The notes: a model not told the origin generated them from the letters alone. Positions 7,570-20,623 are shown, counted from the stretch's first letter. The stretch is 64,000 nt of DNA from Vogesella margarita (GCF_028548475.1 NZ_JAQQLE010000006.1:1-64000); one strand, 5' to 3'. Translations and numbers: made by a program.

Positions 7570-8667
7570 ATGCTTTTTAAGAAAAGCCTCACGCGCGAAC
7601 TGACTTATACCAGTATCGGCGTTTTTTTCATTTTGTTGGCGATTTTGCTGACCACCCAATCCATCAACCTGCTCGGCCGCGCGGCACAAGGGCGCATCGC
7701 CAACGAGGCGGTGGCGGCGCTGATCGGTTTCTGGACGCTGGGCTTCTTTCCAGTACTGATGATCCTGACCGTGTTCGTCAGCGTGATGGTGGTGTTCACC
7801 CGCATGTGGCGCGAGCACGAAATGGCGGTGTGGCTGACCAGCGGCAAGTCACTGTCCGACTGGGTCGGCCCGGTGATGCGCTACGCGCTGCCGCTGAGCC
7901 TGCTGGTGGCCGCCGGCACGCTGGTGGTCGAGCCGTGGGCACAGCAGCGCAGCCGCGAGTACGCCGAGATGCTGAAACAGCGTGAGGAGATGACCGCGCT
8001 GGCGCCTGGCGTGTTCAAGGAGTCGCGCAGCAACGACCGCGTCTACTTCATCGAGAGCTACTCCGTGGCCACCGGCGCCACCCGCAACGTGTTCGTACAG
8101 AACATCGCCGATGGCGAAGTGTCGTCGGTGTTCGCCAAGGAGGGCCAGCTGGGGCGGGACGAATTCGGCAACCGTACGCTGACCCTGCTCAACGGCCGCC
8201 GCTATGTCGGCGAACCCGGCAGCGGCGCCTTCGAGGTAGTGGAGTTCGACAGCTACCGCATCATGATCAGTGACAATGTCCGCACTGCGGTGCCGCAACT
8301 GGACAGCAGCACGCGGCCAACCTTGCAGCTGTTCGGCAGCGACGATCCGAAGGACCGCGCCGAGCTGGCCTGGCGTCTGTCGCTGCCGCTGTGCGCGCTG
8401 CTGCTGGCGCTGCTGGCGCTGCCGCTGAGCTACTACAACCCGCGCTCCGGCCACGCCTACAATCTGGTATTCGCGCTGGGCGCCTACCTCGGCTACCAGA
8501 ACCTGCTCTGGCTGCTGCGCAACTGGATTGCCAGCGGCAAGCTGCCGAGCGCACTGGCCATCCTGCCGGCGCACCTGCTGATCCTGCTGCTGGCACTGGC
8601 CCTGCTGCACTACCGCAATCGTCCTGCCGGCTCGCCGCTGCGCACCTGGCTGCGAAAGACCCCGTAA
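7570..8667 (+). CDS. lptF: LPS export ABC permease LptF
   Basis: 365 residues of the YjgP/YjgQ family. LptF and LptG form the membrane part of the LptB2FG extractor that lifts lipopolysaccharide out of the inner membrane into the LptC-A-D bridge. The pattern is as expected: N-terminal helix pair (YTSIGVFFILLAILLTTQSI), a helix with LGFFPVLMILTVFVSVMVVF, a large periplasmic beta-jellyroll domain (about residues 120-260), and C-terminal helices starting at LAWRLSLPLCALLLALLALPL. The stop is immediately followed by the lptG start with no spacer. Confidence 0.95.
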   Translation: MLFKKSLTRELTYTSIGVFFILLAILLTTQSINLLGRAAQGRIANEAVAALIGFWTLGFFPVLMILTVFVSVMVVFTRMWREHEMAVWLTSGKSLSDWVGPVMRYALPLSLLVAAGTLVVEPWAQQRSREYAEMLKQREEMTALAPGVFKESRSNDRVYFIESYSVATGATRNVFVQNIADGEVSSVFAKEGQLGRDEFGNRTLTLLNGRRYVGEPGSGAFEVVEFDSYRIMISDNVRTAVPQLDSSTRPTLQLFGSDDPKDRAELAWRLSLPLCALLLALLALPLSYYNPRSGHAYNLVFALGAYLGYQNLLWLLRNWIASGKLPSALAILPAHLLILLLALALLHYRNRPAGSPLRTWLRKTP

Positions 8668-9741
8668 ATGAAGACCGTACGCAACTACATGATGGCGCGC
8701 TTTTTCGGCGCGACCCTGTTCACCCTCGCCTGTCTGCTGGGCCTGTACGGCTTTTTCGACATCATTCGCGAAGTGCCGGACCTCGGCAAAGGCAGCTACC
8801 AGACCGGCACCATGCTGGCCTATGTCGCGCTGCAGATCCCGGGCCACGCCTACGAGCTGATGCCGCTGGCGGTGCTGATCGGCGCGCTGGTGGCGATGTC
8901 GCAGCTGTCCGGCAGCGCCGAGTACACCGCCATCCGCACCTTCGGCGTCTCGCTGGGGCAGATCGCCCGCTTCAAGCTGATCTTCGGCCTGATCATGGCG
9001 CTGTCGGCGCTGGCGCTGGGCGAGTTCATCTCGCCGAAATCGGAGCAGATGGCGGAGCGGCTGAAGCTGCAGTCGACGCGCTCGCTCATCGCGCAGGAGT
9101 TCCGCTCCGGACTGTGGGTGAAGGACGACAACAACATGATCAACGTGCGCGAGATGCTGCCGGACAACACCCTGCTCGGCATCCGCATCTACAGCTACGA
9201 CGACGAGTACCGGCTGATCCGCAGCGAGTTCGCCGAACGCGCCACCTATCAGGGCGCGGGCAAGTGGCAACTGGATGGCGTGCGCTCGTCCACGCTGCAC
9301 GCCGATCACGTCAGTACCTCGCGCCAGCCCGGTCGCCAGTGGCAGTCGGTGTTGCAGCCGGACATCCTGTCGGTGCTGCTGGTGGTGCCGGAACAGATGT
9401 CGGCGCTGGACCTGCTGACCTATATCGAACACCTGCAGAATAACCACCAGAAGACCCAGCGCTACGAGATCGCACTGTGGAGCAAGCTGTTCTACCCGCT
9501 GGCCTGTATTTCGATGGCGCTGGTGGCGCTGGCGTTCACCCCGGCCCAGCGCCGCCAGAACGACCTCGGTGTCAAGCTGTTCACCGGCATCAGCCTCGGC
9601 ATCGCCTTCCACTTCTGTAACCGGCTGTTCGGCCACCTCGGCCTGCTGTACGACTGGAACCCGCTGCTTTCGGCCACCATCCCCACCACGCTGTTCCTGA
9701 TCGCGGGGGGGTGGGCCATACTCCGACTGGAAAGACGATGA
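8668..9741 (+). CDS. lptG: LPS export ABC permease LptG
   Basis: 357 residues, paralogous to LptF and the other half of the LptB2FG permease. It shows MMARFFGATLFTLACLLGLYGFFD, the second helix region LMPLAVLIGALVAMSQLSGSAEY, a central periplasmic domain (about residues 120-255) and C-terminal helices from LWSKLFYPLACISMALVALAF. It starts on the base after the lptF stop, and its own stop overlaps the glnD start as ATGA. This coupling of lptFG with glnD is unusual compared with the lptFG-next-to-pepA arrangement alone. Confidence 0.95.
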   Translation: MKTVRNYMMARFFGATLFTLACLLGLYGFFDIIREVPDLGKGSYQTGTMLAYVALQIPGHAYELMPLAVLIGALVAMSQLSGSAEYTAIRTFGVSLGQIARFKLIFGLIMALSALALGEFISPKSEQMAERLKLQSTRSLIAQEFRSGLWVKDDNNMINVREMLPDNTLLGIRIYSYDDEYRLIRSEFAERATYQGAGKWQLDGVRSSTLHADHVSTSRQPGRQWQSVLQPDILSVLLVVPEQMSALDLLTYIEHLQNNHQKTQRYEIALWSKLFYPLACISMALVALAFTPAQRRQNDLGVKLFTGISLGIAFHFCNRLFGHLGLLYDWNPLLSATIPTTLFLIAGGWAILRLERR

Positions 9742-12311
9742 CGGCAACCGCACACCAGCAGCTCTGCCAGCGCTGGCGCAAGACCCTGCAGGACGGCCGT
9801 GCCACCCTGGCCGCACGCTATACCGCCGACCGCAACGGCCGCGCCTACCTGCAGGCGCACAGCGCGCTGGTCGACGGCGTGATCCGTTCCGCCTGGGACG
9901 TGCTGGGCCTGGGGCAGCGCGCGGCGCTGGTGGCGGTGGGCGGCTACGGCCGCGGCCAACTGTTCCCGCACTCCGACATCGACCTGCTGCTGCTGCTGCC
10001 CTCGGCCACCTGCGACAGCCTTAGCAGCTTCGTGGAGGACTTCATCGGCGCGATGTGGGACATCGGCCTTGATGTCGGCCACAGTGTGCGCACCATCGAC
10101 CAATGCCTGCAGGAAGCGGCCAAGGACATCACCGTCGCCACCACGCTGCTGGAAAACCGCATGCTGGCCGGCAACATCACCCTGTTCCAGCAACTCAACA
10201 GTGCGGTCGAGCGCAACCGCGATCCGCTACCCTTCCTGGAAGGCAAGCTGCTGGAACAGCAGCAGCGCCACAGCAAGCACTACGGCCTCGGCAGCAATCT
10301 GGAGCCGAACATCAAGGAAAGCCCGGGCGGCCTGCGCGACCTGCACACCATCCTGTGGATCAGCAAGGCCATCGGCGTCGGCCAGACCTGGGACAGCCTG
10401 ATCAGCAACGACATCCTCACCGCGTCCGAGGCGCGGCTGATCAAGTACAGCGAACGCCAGCTGGAACGCATCCGCATCGACCTGCACCTGGCCGCCAAGC
10501 GCCGCGAGGACCGACTGATCTTCGACCTGCAGAACACCGTCGCCACCATGTCCGGCCTCAGCGACGACAACGCCCGTCGCGCCAGCGAGCAGCTGATGCA
10601 GACCTTCTACAAGGCGTCGAAAAACGTCAGCCAGCTCAACGGCATCCTGTTGCCCAACCTGCGCGCACGCTACGTCTGCACCGTGCCGCGGCTGACCCAG
10701 GACCTGGACGAGCACTTCTACAGCGTCAACTGCATGCTCGGCATTCGCGACCCGGACATCTTCGAGAAGCAGCCGTCCACCATCCTCAGCGCCTTCCTGC
10801 ATATCCAGCGCCACGGCCTGCGCGGCATGGCGCCGCGCACCCTGCGCGCGCTGTGGCACGCGCGACGCCAGATCAACGAGCGCTTCCGCCGCGACCCGCA
10901 CAATCGCGCGCTGTTCATGCAGTTCTTCAAGGAGCCGGTCGGCCTGACCCGCACCCTGCGGCGCATGAATTTGTACGGCGTGCTGGGCAAGTACCTGCCG
11001 GCCTTCGGCAAGATCATCGGCCAGATGCAGCACGACCTGTTCCACGTCTACACCGTCGACGAACACATCCTGATGGTGGTGCGCAACCTGCGCCGCTTCG
11101 CGGTGCCAGCGTTCAACCACGAATACCCGCTGCTCAGCCGCCTGATCGACGAATTCGAGCGTCCGGAAGTGCTGTACATCGCTGGCCTGTTCCACGACAT
11201 CGCCAAGGGCCGCGGCGGCGACCACTCGCAGCTGGGCATGGCCGACATCCGCCAGTTCTGCGAGGCGCACGGCATGTCCGCCGCCGACACCGACCTCGCG
11301 GAATGGCTGGTGGCGCAGCACCTGACCATGTCCAGCGTGGCACAGAAGCAGGACATCTACGACCCGCAGGTGGTGCAGGAATTTGCGGCCAACGTTGGCG
11401 ACCTGCGCCACCTGGTGGCGCTGTACATCCTCACCGTCGCCGACATCCGCGGCACCAGCCCCAAGGTGTGGAACGCGTGGAAGGCCAAGCTGCTGGAAGA
11501 CCTGTTCCAGGCCACGCGCCGCAAGCTGCAGCAAGGCGGCGAGGTCGATCTCGACCTGGAGCTGGCCGAGCGCAAGAAGGCGGCGCAGGCCATCCTGCGC
11601 CTGAACGCGGTGCCGGACGGTGTCGAGCAGGCGCTATGGCAGCACGTCGACAGCATCTACTTCCTGCGCCACGAGGCGCGCGAGATCGCCTGGCACGCGC
11701 GGGTGCTGAACCGCAGCGTGGACACCAAGACCCCTATCGTGCGCGCGCGGCTGTCGGAGGACAAGGAAGGCATCGAGCTGATCGTCTACGCCGCCGACCA
11801 GCCCGACCTGTTCGTGCGCATCTGCGCCTTCCTCGGCGGCGCCAGCTACAGCATCGCCGATGCCAAGATCCACACCACCCGCCACGGCTACGCACTGGAC
11901 ACCTTCCACGTTTTCCTGCCGGAGCACCACGACGGCGACTATCGTGACCTGATCAACTTCATCGAGTTCGAGCTGGCGGCCAACCTTGCACGGCAGGAGC
12001 CGATCCGCATGCCACCGCCCGGCCGCCTCAGCCGCCACATGAAGCACTTCCCGATCCAGCCGCAGGTGCTGATCCGCGCCGACGACAAGCAGCGCTACTA
12101 CGTGCTGTCCCTCGTCAGCGGCGACCGCCCCGGCCTGCTGGCCAAGATCGCCAAGGTGCTGTCCGACTATCACGTCAACGTCGACGCCGCCAAGATCATG
12201 ACCCTGGGCGGCCGGGTGGAAGACTCCTTCCTGCTGTCGCTGCCGTCCGACCACGACGACAAGCTGCTGCTGGCCCTGGAAAACGACCTGATCAACGCAC
12301 TACGGATCTGA
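9738..12311 (+). CDS. glnD: Bifunctional uridylyltransferase/uridylyl-removing enzyme (PII sensor)
   Basis: 857 residues, full length for GlnD, the glutamine sensor that uridylylates PII proteins when glutamine is low and removes UMP when it is high. Domains in order: nucleotidyltransferase with GGYGRGQLFPHSDIDLLLLL (about residues 72-91), GlnD-specific helical linker, HD domain with IAGLFHDIAKGRGGDHS (about 480-495) for uridylyl removal, and two C-terminal ACT domains (about 690-770 and 795-857) that bind glutamine. ATG 9738 is chosen because it overlaps the lptG stop; an upstream in-frame start would lie inside lptG. Confidence 0.97.
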   Translation: MTATAHQQLCQRWRKTLQDGRATLAARYTADRNGRAYLQAHSALVDGVIRSAWDVLGLGQRAALVAVGGYGRGQLFPHSDIDLLLLLPSATCDSLSSFVEDFIGAMWDIGLDVGHSVRTIDQCLQEAAKDITVATTLLENRMLAGNITLFQQLNSAVERNRDPLPFLEGKLLEQQQRHSKHYGLGSNLEPNIKESPGGLRDLHTILWISKAIGVGQTWDSLISNDILTASEARLIKYSERQLERIRIDLHLAAKRREDRLIFDLQNTVATMSGLSDDNARRASEQLMQTFYKASKNVSQLNGILLPNLRARYVCTVPRLTQDLDEHFYSVNCMLGIRDPDIFEKQPSTILSAFLHIQRHGLRGMAPRTLRALWHARRQINERFRRDPHNRALFMQFFKEPVGLTRTLRRMNLYGVLGKYLPAFGKIIGQMQHDLFHVYTVDEHILMVVRNLRRFAVPAFNHEYPLLSRLIDEFERPEVLYIAGLFHDIAKGRGGDHSQLGMADIRQFCEAHGMSAADTDLAEWLVAQHLTMSSVAQKQDIYDPQVVQEFAANVGDLRHLVALYILTVADIRGTSPKVWNAWKAKLLEDLFQATRRKLQQGGEVDLDLELAERKKAAQAILRLNAVPDGVEQALWQHVDSIYFLRHEAREIAWHARVLNRSVDTKTPIVRARLSEDKEGIELIVYAADQPDLFVRICAFLGGASYSIADAKIHTTRHGYALDTFHVFLPEHHDGDYRDLINFIEFELAANLARQEPIRMPPPGRLSRHMKHFPIQPQVLIRADDKQRYYVLSLVSGDRPGLLAKIAKVLSDYHVNVDAAKIMTLGGRVEDSFLLSLPSDHDDKLLLALENDLINALRI

Positions 12312-12315
12312 CACC

Positions 12316-12762
12316 ATGCTGCACTTTGAAGACCTCACCCCCGGCCGTCGCTTCCACACCGCCAGCCACACCCTGACGCTGGACGAGATCCGCGACTTCG
12401 CCGGCAGCTTCGATCCGCAGTTCTTCCATCTGGACGAAGTCGCGGCCGAGGACAGCGTATTCAACGGCCTCGCCGCCAGCGGCTGGCACGTCGCCAGCCT
12501 GACCATGCGCCTGGTGGTGGCCAGCGAACTGAGCCGGGTCGCGGGCGGCCTGGTCGGCATGGAGGTGGACAATATGCGCTGGCCGCGGCCAACCCGTGCC
12601 GGCGACACACTGCAAACCGAGATCGAGGTACTGGCGCAGCGCGCCTCCGCCAAACAACCGCAGTTCGGCATCGTCACGCTGCAGTGGACGACACGCAACC
12701 AGAATGAAGAAATCGCCGTCCAGCTGGAAACGGCGATTTGGGTAAAGCGTAAGGACAGCTAA
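12316..12762 (+). CDS. MaoC-like hot-dog dehydratase/thioesterase family protein
   Basis: 148 residues with the MaoC/(R)-hydratase hot-dog fold. It shows FEDLTPGRRFHTASHTLTLDEI at the start and the hydratase-2 signature region FAGSFDPQFFHLDEVAA containing the catalytic Asp and His. The family hydrates enoyl-CoA or similar thioesters; the substrate here is unknown. It begins 4 bp after the glnD stop, so it is likely co-transcribed with it. There is no separate promoter or strong ribosome binding site. Confidence 0.85.
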   Translation: MLHFEDLTPGRRFHTASHTLTLDEIRDFAGSFDPQFFHLDEVAAEDSVFNGLAASGWHVASLTMRLVVASELSRVAGGLVGMEVDNMRWPRPTRAGDTLQTEIEVLAQRASAKQPQFGIVTLQWTTRNQNEEIAVQLETAIWVKRKDS

Positions 12763-12766
12763 AAAC

Positions 12767-14377
12767 CTAGCTCGGCTGCTGCCACTTGCGGTAGTGCAGC
12801 GTCAGCCGCTCCAGGTCGCCGGCCGCCACTTCCAGCGCCTGCGCGCTATGCAGCACGTTGTTGGCGGTGTCGATGTTCTGTTCCCCCAGCACCGCCAGCT
12901 GTTCCACCGACGCCGCCACCTGGTGCACGGTGGAAGAGTCGCTGGCCACCTGGCTCGACAGCTTGCCGGCAAAGTCGTGCGCGCGGTCGGCAATCCCCAG
13001 CAACACGTCCAGCTGCGAGGCTGAGGCGCGGATTTCCTCGCTGACGTGATCGACCTCGTCCACCGACTGGTCCATATTCAGCGTCACCTTGTCGGTAATC
13101 TGCACGATCTGCTGCACCACGTCGCCGATGGCGTCGGTCGCCGTTGCGGTGCGCTCGGCCAGCTTGCGCACCTCGTCGGCCACCACGGCAAAGCCGCGGC
13201 CGGTCTCGCCGGCGCGCGCCGCCTCGATCGCCGCGTTCAGCGCCAGCAGATTGGTCTGCTCGGCGATGCCGCGAATCAGGTTGGTCATGTTGCCGATTTC
13301 GGTCATCGACTTCTCCAGCGCCGCCAGTTCTTCCTTGGAGCGGTTGACCACCACCACCGCCTGGGTGGCGGCATCGGCCGCGCGCTGCATCACCTGCTGG
13401 CCCTCGGTCGCGGCATTGCGCGTTTCCTGCGCACCCTGCACGCTGTCCTGCGCCATCGAGGCGACATGGCCGATCGAGCTGCTGATCTGCTCCATGCTGA
13501 TGCTGATCTGCTGCAGGCCCTTGCCCTGCTCCTCGGCGCGCGCCACCAGCCCGCCCATTTCCTGGCTGAGCGCGTGCGACTGCTCGTAGGTACGGCCCCC
13601 GGCACTGAGCGAATCCGCCACCATCGCGCGCATGTGCAGGCGCAGGCCTTCCAGGCTGTCCATCATCGCGCCGAGCTGGCCGCCGAGGCGGGTCTGCAGC
13701 GGCTCTTCCAGCTGGCCTTCCGCCAGATTGAGGAAGCCTTGGTGCAGACGCTGCATCACGCGCCATTCGGAGTAGCGCCACCACGCCGAAGCGCCCGCCA
13801 GGGCGCCCAGCGACAACAGGCTGACCAGCAGCCGCGTGCCGTCGCTCCAGCCCGGCACGCAGCCGGCGGCGACCAGTCCGGAGCTGAACAGCCCGGTCAG
13901 CACGAAGCCGATCTTGCCGCTATCGCGGCGCTTAGACAGTCGCTTCAGCGTGGACGGCAGGGTAGCCTGCTTGTCGCGCACCTTCTGGTACAGCGCTTCG
14001 GCAGCGCTGACTTCGGCACGGTTGGGGGTACTGCGTACTGAGACGAAGCCGACGATCTTGCCCATTTCGGTGATCGGCGTGACATGCGCCTCTACCCAGT
14101 AGAAATCGCCGTTCTTGGCACGGTTCTTCACCAGCCCACCCCACGGTTTGCCCTGCTTCACCGTCTCCCACAGGTCGGCAAAGGCCTCCGGCGGCATGTC
14201 AGGATGGCGCACGATGTTGTGGTTCTTGCCCAGCAGCTCGTCTTCGCTGAAGCCACTGATCTCGATGAACGCGCGGTTGGCATAGGTGATGGCGCCCTTG
14301 AGATCGGTTTTGGTCACGATCGGACGCAGGGGGTCGAGAAACAGCTCTGTGCCTGTCACGGGCATATTTATTTTCAT
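12767..14377 (-). CDS. Aer-like methyl-accepting chemotaxis protein with PAS sensor
   Basis: 536 residues. An N-terminal PAS domain (residues about 15-120: [33 protein letters not shown], then [11 protein letters not shown]) of the type that binds flavin in the aerotaxis receptor Aer. Then a short hydrophobic hairpin (about 155-200), a HAMP-like linker, and the cytoplasmic signalling domain with the hairpin tip [20 protein letters not shown]. There is no large periplasmic ligand domain, so the sensor is internal, probably for redox or oxygen. The start at 14377 has only a weak ribosome binding site; a start 17 codons upstream is less likely. Convergent with the MaoC-like gene, 4 bp between stops. 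Confidence 0.92.
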   Translation of the reverse strand: MKINMPVTGTELFLDPLRPIVTKTDLKGAITYANRAFIEISGFSEDELLGKNHNIVRHPDMPPEAFADLWETVKQGKPWGGLVKNRAKNGDFYWVEAHVTPITEMGKIVGFVSVRSTPNRAEVSAAEALYQKVRDKQATLPSTLKRLSKRRDSGKIGFVLTGLFSSGLVAAGCVPGWSDGTRLLVSLLSLGALAGASAWWRYSEWRVMQRLHQGFLNLAEGQLEEPLQTRLGGQLGAMMDSLEGLRLHMRAMVADSLSAGGRTYEQSHALSQEMGGLVARAEEQGKGLQQISISMEQISSSIGHVASMAQDSVQGAQETRNAATEGQQVMQRAADAATQAVVVVNRSKEELAALEKSMTEIGNMTNLIRGIAEQTNLLALNAAIEAARAGETGRGFAVVADEVRKLAERTATATDAIGDVVQQIVQITDKVTLNMDQSVDEVDHVSEEIRASASQLDVLLGIADRAHDFAGKLSSQVASDSSTVHQVAASVEQLAVLGEQNIDTANNVLHSAQALEVAAGDLERLTLHYRKWQQPS

Positions 14378-14520
14378 GATCGGGTCTTGTTCTGATGTGG
14401 GCGCCAATCCGGCAAGATTATCAAACATTCCTAATCAAGCCTACCCAAAGATCGGCAGTGTCGATTGAAAATGTCGCTGATGAGCAGTTTTGCAAACGGG
14501 CGCTTCGCGCCATAAACGGT

Positions 14521-14562
14521 TTGCCCGGGGTTGGCCGCAGCGTTGCGGCCAACCCCGGGCAA
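14521..14562. terminator. Long inverted repeat made from two facing TGCGGCCAAC motifs
   Basis: A perfect 19-bp stem (14521-14539 with 14544-14562) around a 4-base loop. The inner part of each arm is the 10-mer GTTGGCCGCA / TGCGGCCAAC that is scattered through the window. It lies between two minus-strand genes, 22 bp after the VOC-protein stop, where a terminator is expected. There is no long T run, so termination efficiency is uncertain. Confidence 0.7.
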
Positions 14563-14583
14563 GGAGAGCACCTGCCGGACGGC

Positions 14584-15021
14584 TCAGATGCGCTTCAGCT
14601 TGAGCTTGCCCGCCAGCCAGGTGTGATCATAGCTGACGATTTCGTAAGGATTGCCGAACGGGTCGACAAACGACACCGAACAGAAGAAGCCATGGTCGTG
14701 CACCGAGTCGCGGGCGATTGTCTGCCCGTCGCGGCTCACCACCCGTTCCACCGCCAGCCGGTCCAGCCACTCCAGAAAATCGTGGCCGCTGACGCCGAAT
14801 GCCACCGCCCCGGCCGGCACGATTGCCGCCTCGTCATGACTCAGCGCCAGGCGCACGCTAGCGCTGGGATTGGTCAGCATCAACACGCCGTGCGGCCCTT
14901 CCTGCAGATGCTTGTAGCGCACATCCGGCATCATGCCCAGCACGCGCTGGTACCAGTCCAGCGCCTTGGCAGTGTCATTTACCTTGATGTGCAGATGGTC
15001 AATCTTGGCCAGCGTTAGCAT
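14584..15021 (-). CDS. VOC-family (glyoxalase/dioxygenase-fold) protein
   Basis: 145 residues with one vicinal-oxygen-chelate domain. IDHLHIKVNDTAKALDWYQRVLG is the first beta-alpha module with a metal-ligand His, and HDHGFFCSVSFVDPFGNPYEIVSYD is the second module with the C-terminal Glu ligand. The family includes glyoxalase I, extradiol dioxygenases and antibiotic-binding proteins, so no reaction can be assigned. It stands alone, downstream of uvrA on the same strand and flanked by the 14521 inverted repeat. Confidence 0.85.
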   Translation of the reverse strand: MLTLAKIDHLHIKVNDTAKALDWYQRVLGMMPDVRYKHLQEGPHGVLMLTNPSASVRLALSHDEAAIVPAGAVAFGVSGHDFLEWLDRLAVERVVSRDGQTIARDSVHDHGFFCSVSFVDPFGNPYEIVSYDHTWLAGKLKLKRI

Positions 15022-15063
15022 GCGTACCCCAAATTAATAAATTCATCACTTCGTTATGATCAG

Positions 15064-17886
<2,823 letters not shown>

Positions 17887-18027
17887 GCCTGTCTCACCGT
17901 CGGTCGGGGAACCTGCTACTATACCGGACTTGCGCGCGGCCGCTCCATAAGCACGATGGATTTCCTGCACGGGAATCCCGCTGCCGCTGCCCGCCCACTG
18001 TGACGACGCCCACCAACACCCGTACCG

Positions 18028-19389
18028 ATGACTGCACTTGAGTTACGCGCCAGCCTTGGCCTGGCCGGAATCTACGCCCTGCGCATGCTGGGCATGTTCC
18101 TTATTCTTCCCGTCTTTGCGCTCTACGCCGAAACCCTGCGCGGCGCAGACAACCACACCCTGATCGGCATCGCGCTGGGCAGCTACGGCCTGGTGCAGGC
18201 GCTGCTGCAGCTGCCGCTGGGCATGCTGTCAGACAAGGTTGGCCGCAAGAAGATCATCTACGGCGGCCTGCTGCTGTTCGCCGCCGGCAGCTTCATCGCC
18301 GCCAGCGCCGACAACATCATGCTGCTGACCGTAGGCCGCATCATCCAGGGTTCCGGCGCCATCTCGGCGGTGATCACCGCCCTGCTCGCCGACCTCACCC
18401 GCGAAGAAGTGCGCACCCGTGCCATGGCCATCATCGGCATGAGCATCGGCACCACCTTTGCCGTCAGCCTGGTGCTGGGGCCGCTGCTGGCAAAATATAT
18501 CGGCGTGAACGGCATCTTCGTGCTCACCGGCGTGCTGTCGCTGCTGGCGCTGCTGGGCGTGTGGCGCATCATCCCCGATCCGGTGCACTCCAGCTTCCAC
18601 TCCGACACCGGCACCAACACCGCGCGACTGCCGGCGGTGCTGCGCAACCGCGAATTGCAGCGACTCAACTTCGGCATCTTCGCGCTGCACGCGGCGCAGA
18701 TGGCGATGTTCGTCACCATCCCGTTCGCGCTGACCAGCACCGGCGGCCTCGACAAGTCGCAACACTGGCAGGTGTACCTGCCCGTCGTCGTGGCCGGTTT
18801 CTTCCTGATGGTGCCGGCCATCATCTATGGCGAGAAAAAAGCCAAGCTGAAACAGGTATTCGTCGCCGCCATCGCGCTGATGACCACCGCGCAGATCGGC
18901 ATGGCACTGGCGCTATCCAGCTTCTGGATGATCGTGCTGTGGCTGGGGCTGTACTTCGTCGCCTTCAACATCCTGGAAGCCACGCTGCCGTCGCTGATCT
19001 CGAAAATCGCCCCGGCCGATGCCAAGGGAACCGCGATCGGCGTGTATAATACTTCCCAATCTTTCGGCCTGTTTGCCGGCGCCGTTGCCGGCGGCTGGCT
19101 GTACAGCCACCACGGCGCACTGGGCGTGTTTGCCTTCACCAGCGTGCTGATGCTGGCCTGGCTGCTGCTGTCGCTGACCATGACGCCGCCCAAGGCGGTC
19201 AAGAGCCAGATGTTCCACATCGGCGAACACTGGCAGGGCGATGCCGACGCGCTGTCGCGGCAGCTGGCCAGCCAGCGCGGCGTCAGCGAAGTGGTGGTGG
19301 TGCTCGACGAACGGGTGGCCTACCTGAAGGTCTCCCAGCAAGACTGGGACGAAGCCGCGGTCAAACAGCTGATCCAGGCCACCTACTGA
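18028..19389 (+). CDS. YajR-like MFS transporter with C-terminal soluble domain
   Basis: 453 residues. Twelve transmembrane helices of the major facilitator superfamily, with motif A in the loop after helix 2 ([16 protein letters not shown]). After the last helix comes a soluble segment of about 60 residues (from [16 protein letters not shown] to the end, with [17 protein letters not shown]) that resembles the ferredoxin-like YAM domain of E. coli YajR. Probably a proton-coupled drug or metabolite exporter; the substrate is unknown. It lies in the usual proteobacterial uvrA / transporter / ssb arrangement. A copy of the dispersed motif lies in the motif A codons (18238). Confidence 0.88.
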   Translation: MTALELRASLGLAGIYALRMLGMFLILPVFALYAETLRGADNHTLIGIALGSYGLVQALLQLPLGMLSDKVGRKKIIYGGLLLFAAGSFIAASADNIMLLTVGRIIQGSGAISAVITALLADLTREEVRTRAMAIIGMSIGTTFAVSLVLGPLLAKYIGVNGIFVLTGVLSLLALLGVWRIIPDPVHSSFHSDTGTNTARLPAVLRNRELQRLNFGIFALHAAQMAMFVTIPFALTSTGGLDKSQHWQVYLPVVVAGFFLMVPAIIYGEKKAKLKQVFVAAIALMTTAQIGMALALSSFWMIVLWLGLYFVAFNILEATLPSLISKIAPADAKGTAIGVYNTSQSFGLFAGAVAGGWLYSHHGALGVFAFTSVLMLAWLLLSLTMTPPKAVKSQMFHIGEHWQGDADALSRQLASQRGVSEVVVVLDERVAYLKVSQQDWDEAAVKQLIQATY

Positions 19390-19464
19390 ACCGCCGCACC
19401 GCCGTCACCCCGGCCCGTGACGGCGCCGAATACCTCCTTAGAATCGAAATGAAACGGAGCCCCA

Positions 19465-19938
19465 ATGAACAGCATTACTTTTGATGGCCGCCTGGCCGCC
19501 GACGCCGAACTGCGTTACACCCCGAGCGGCGAAGCCGTGCTCAGCTTCCGCGTGGCCAGCGACATCGGCTTTGGCGAGCGCAAGACCACCAACTGGTTTA
19601 CCTGCCAGGTGTGGGGCAAGCGCGGCGAATCGCTGAAGAACTACCTCGGCAAGGGCCAGCAGGTGACCGTCTACGGCCAGCTGACACTGCGCGAATGGCA
19701 GGACAAGGAAGGCCAGAAGCGCGTATCCCCGGACGTGCGCGTCAATGAAATCAGCCTGCAAGGCGGCAAGCGCGACGGCGGCATGGGCGGCGCGGACGAA
19801 GACTACAGCTACGGTGGTGGCGCCCAGCGCTACGACACCCCGGCCGCGGCACCCGCCGCCGCCCCGGCGGCACCCCGCCGCATGGAACCGAAACCGGCCC
19901 CGAAAATGGACGACATGGACGACGACATCCCGTTCTAA
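19465..19938 (+). CDS. ssb: Single-stranded DNA-binding protein
   Basis: 157 residues. N-terminal OB fold (about residues 1-105: ITFDGRLAADAELRYTPSGEAVLSFRVAS, TTNWFTCQVWGKRGESL, GQQVTVYGQLTLREW), a Gly/Ala/Pro-rich linker, and the acidic tip DMDDDIPF that docks partners such as the HolC subunit encoded at 5423-5854. ACGGAG precedes the ATG. The N-terminus is slightly divergent from E. coli SSB (it lacks the MASRGVNKV leader), as in other Neisseriales-type SSBs. It follows the transporter gene on the same strand by 75 bp. Confidence 0.97.
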   Translation: MNSITFDGRLAADAELRYTPSGEAVLSFRVASDIGFGERKTTNWFTCQVWGKRGESLKNYLGKGQQVTVYGQLTLREWQDKEGQKRVSPDVRVNEISLQGGKRDGGMGGADEDYSYGGGAQRYDTPAAAPAAAPAAPRRMEPKPAPKMDDMDDDIPF

Positions 19939-20007
19939 AAGAACCGATCGTTCGTTGTTCAATTCGGGCCGGAAATACCCTGCGCAACGCGCAGCGCCCG
20001 ATACGGC

Positions 20008-20042
20008 AATGCCGCTCACTTGCAAAGTGGGCGGCATTTTTT
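20008..20042 (+). terminator. Intrinsic terminator after ssb
   Basis: The arms AATGCCGC (20008-20015) and GCGGCATT (20031-20038), extended by CACTT/AAGTG, give a stem of about 14 bp with a 3-base loop, followed by six T. It lies 70 bp past the ssb stop and before the convergent AhpD-like gene. Confidence 0.9.
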
Positions 20043-20119
20043 CTGCGGGTCCTGCCCGGATTCAGCAAGCATTACTCCACGGCAGTGCCGTCTGAACCGA
20101 AACAGGCATTAACCACGGG

Positions 20120-20557
20120 TCAGGCGGGAAGTTTGCGAAACGCGATGGCGAAGCGGTTCCAGGCGTTGATGGTGGTGACCAGCAGCGTCAAGTTGACCAG
20201 CTCAGCCTCCTCAAACTGTTGCCTGGCCTGCACCCAGACTTCGTCTGGGACATGACTATCGGCCACGAGGGTGAGCGCCTCTGCCCAGGCCAAAGCCGCC
20301 CGCTCACGGTCGCTGTAGACCCCGGCTTCACGCCACACCGGTAGCAGCGACAGGCGACGGTCGCTTTCCCCAGCCTTGCGGGCGTCAGTGGTGTGCACGT
20401 CAATGCAGTAGGCGCAGCCGTTGAGTTGTGAGGCGCGCAGGCGCACCAGTTCGACCAGGTTTTTCTCCAGTCCTGCGCTGGCGATCTGTTGTTCAAGGCC
20501 AATCAATGCATTCATGGCTTTGGGATTGGCTTTGAAAAAATCAAGACGGGCTTGCAT
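20120..20557 (-). CDS. AhpD-like carboxymuconolactone decarboxylase family protein
   Basis: 145 residues of the CMD/AhpD all-helical family. The redox motif CAYCIDVH (Cys-x-x-Cys with the following His) is intact, preceded by the typical ELVRLRASQLNG and followed by ESDRRLSLLPVWREAGVYSDRERAALAWAEALT. Members of this branch act as alkylhydroperoxidase-like thiol antioxidants. It precedes no obvious partner; the DHA2 efflux gene lies 66 bp upstream on the same strand, so they may form an operon responding to toxic compounds. Confidence 0.88.
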   Translation of the reverse strand: MQARLDFFKANPKAMNALIGLEQQIASAGLEKNLVELVRLRASQLNGCAYCIDVHTTDARKAGESDRRLSLLPVWREAGVYSDRERAALAWAEALTLVADSHVPDEVWVQARQQFEEAELVNLTLLVTTINAWNRFAIAFRKLPA

Positions 20558-20623
20558 TACGATTCCTTTCGGAGGGATGGGCCAGCGAACTGGCGAAATA
20601 AACGAGTGCTGTCTGTCGGGCTG

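Noticed and set aside
7849-9816. 655-codon minus-strand frame opposite lptF/lptG
   Set aside because: Gln/Arg/His-rich composition typical of an antisense shadow, and lptF/lptG are unambiguous.
20087-20096. An exact copy of the Neisseria DNA uptake core GCCGTCTGAA
   Set aside because: I saw only one copy in 64 kb, which chance can explain, against about 41 copies of TGCGGCCAAC. It does not support use of the Neisseria dialect here.
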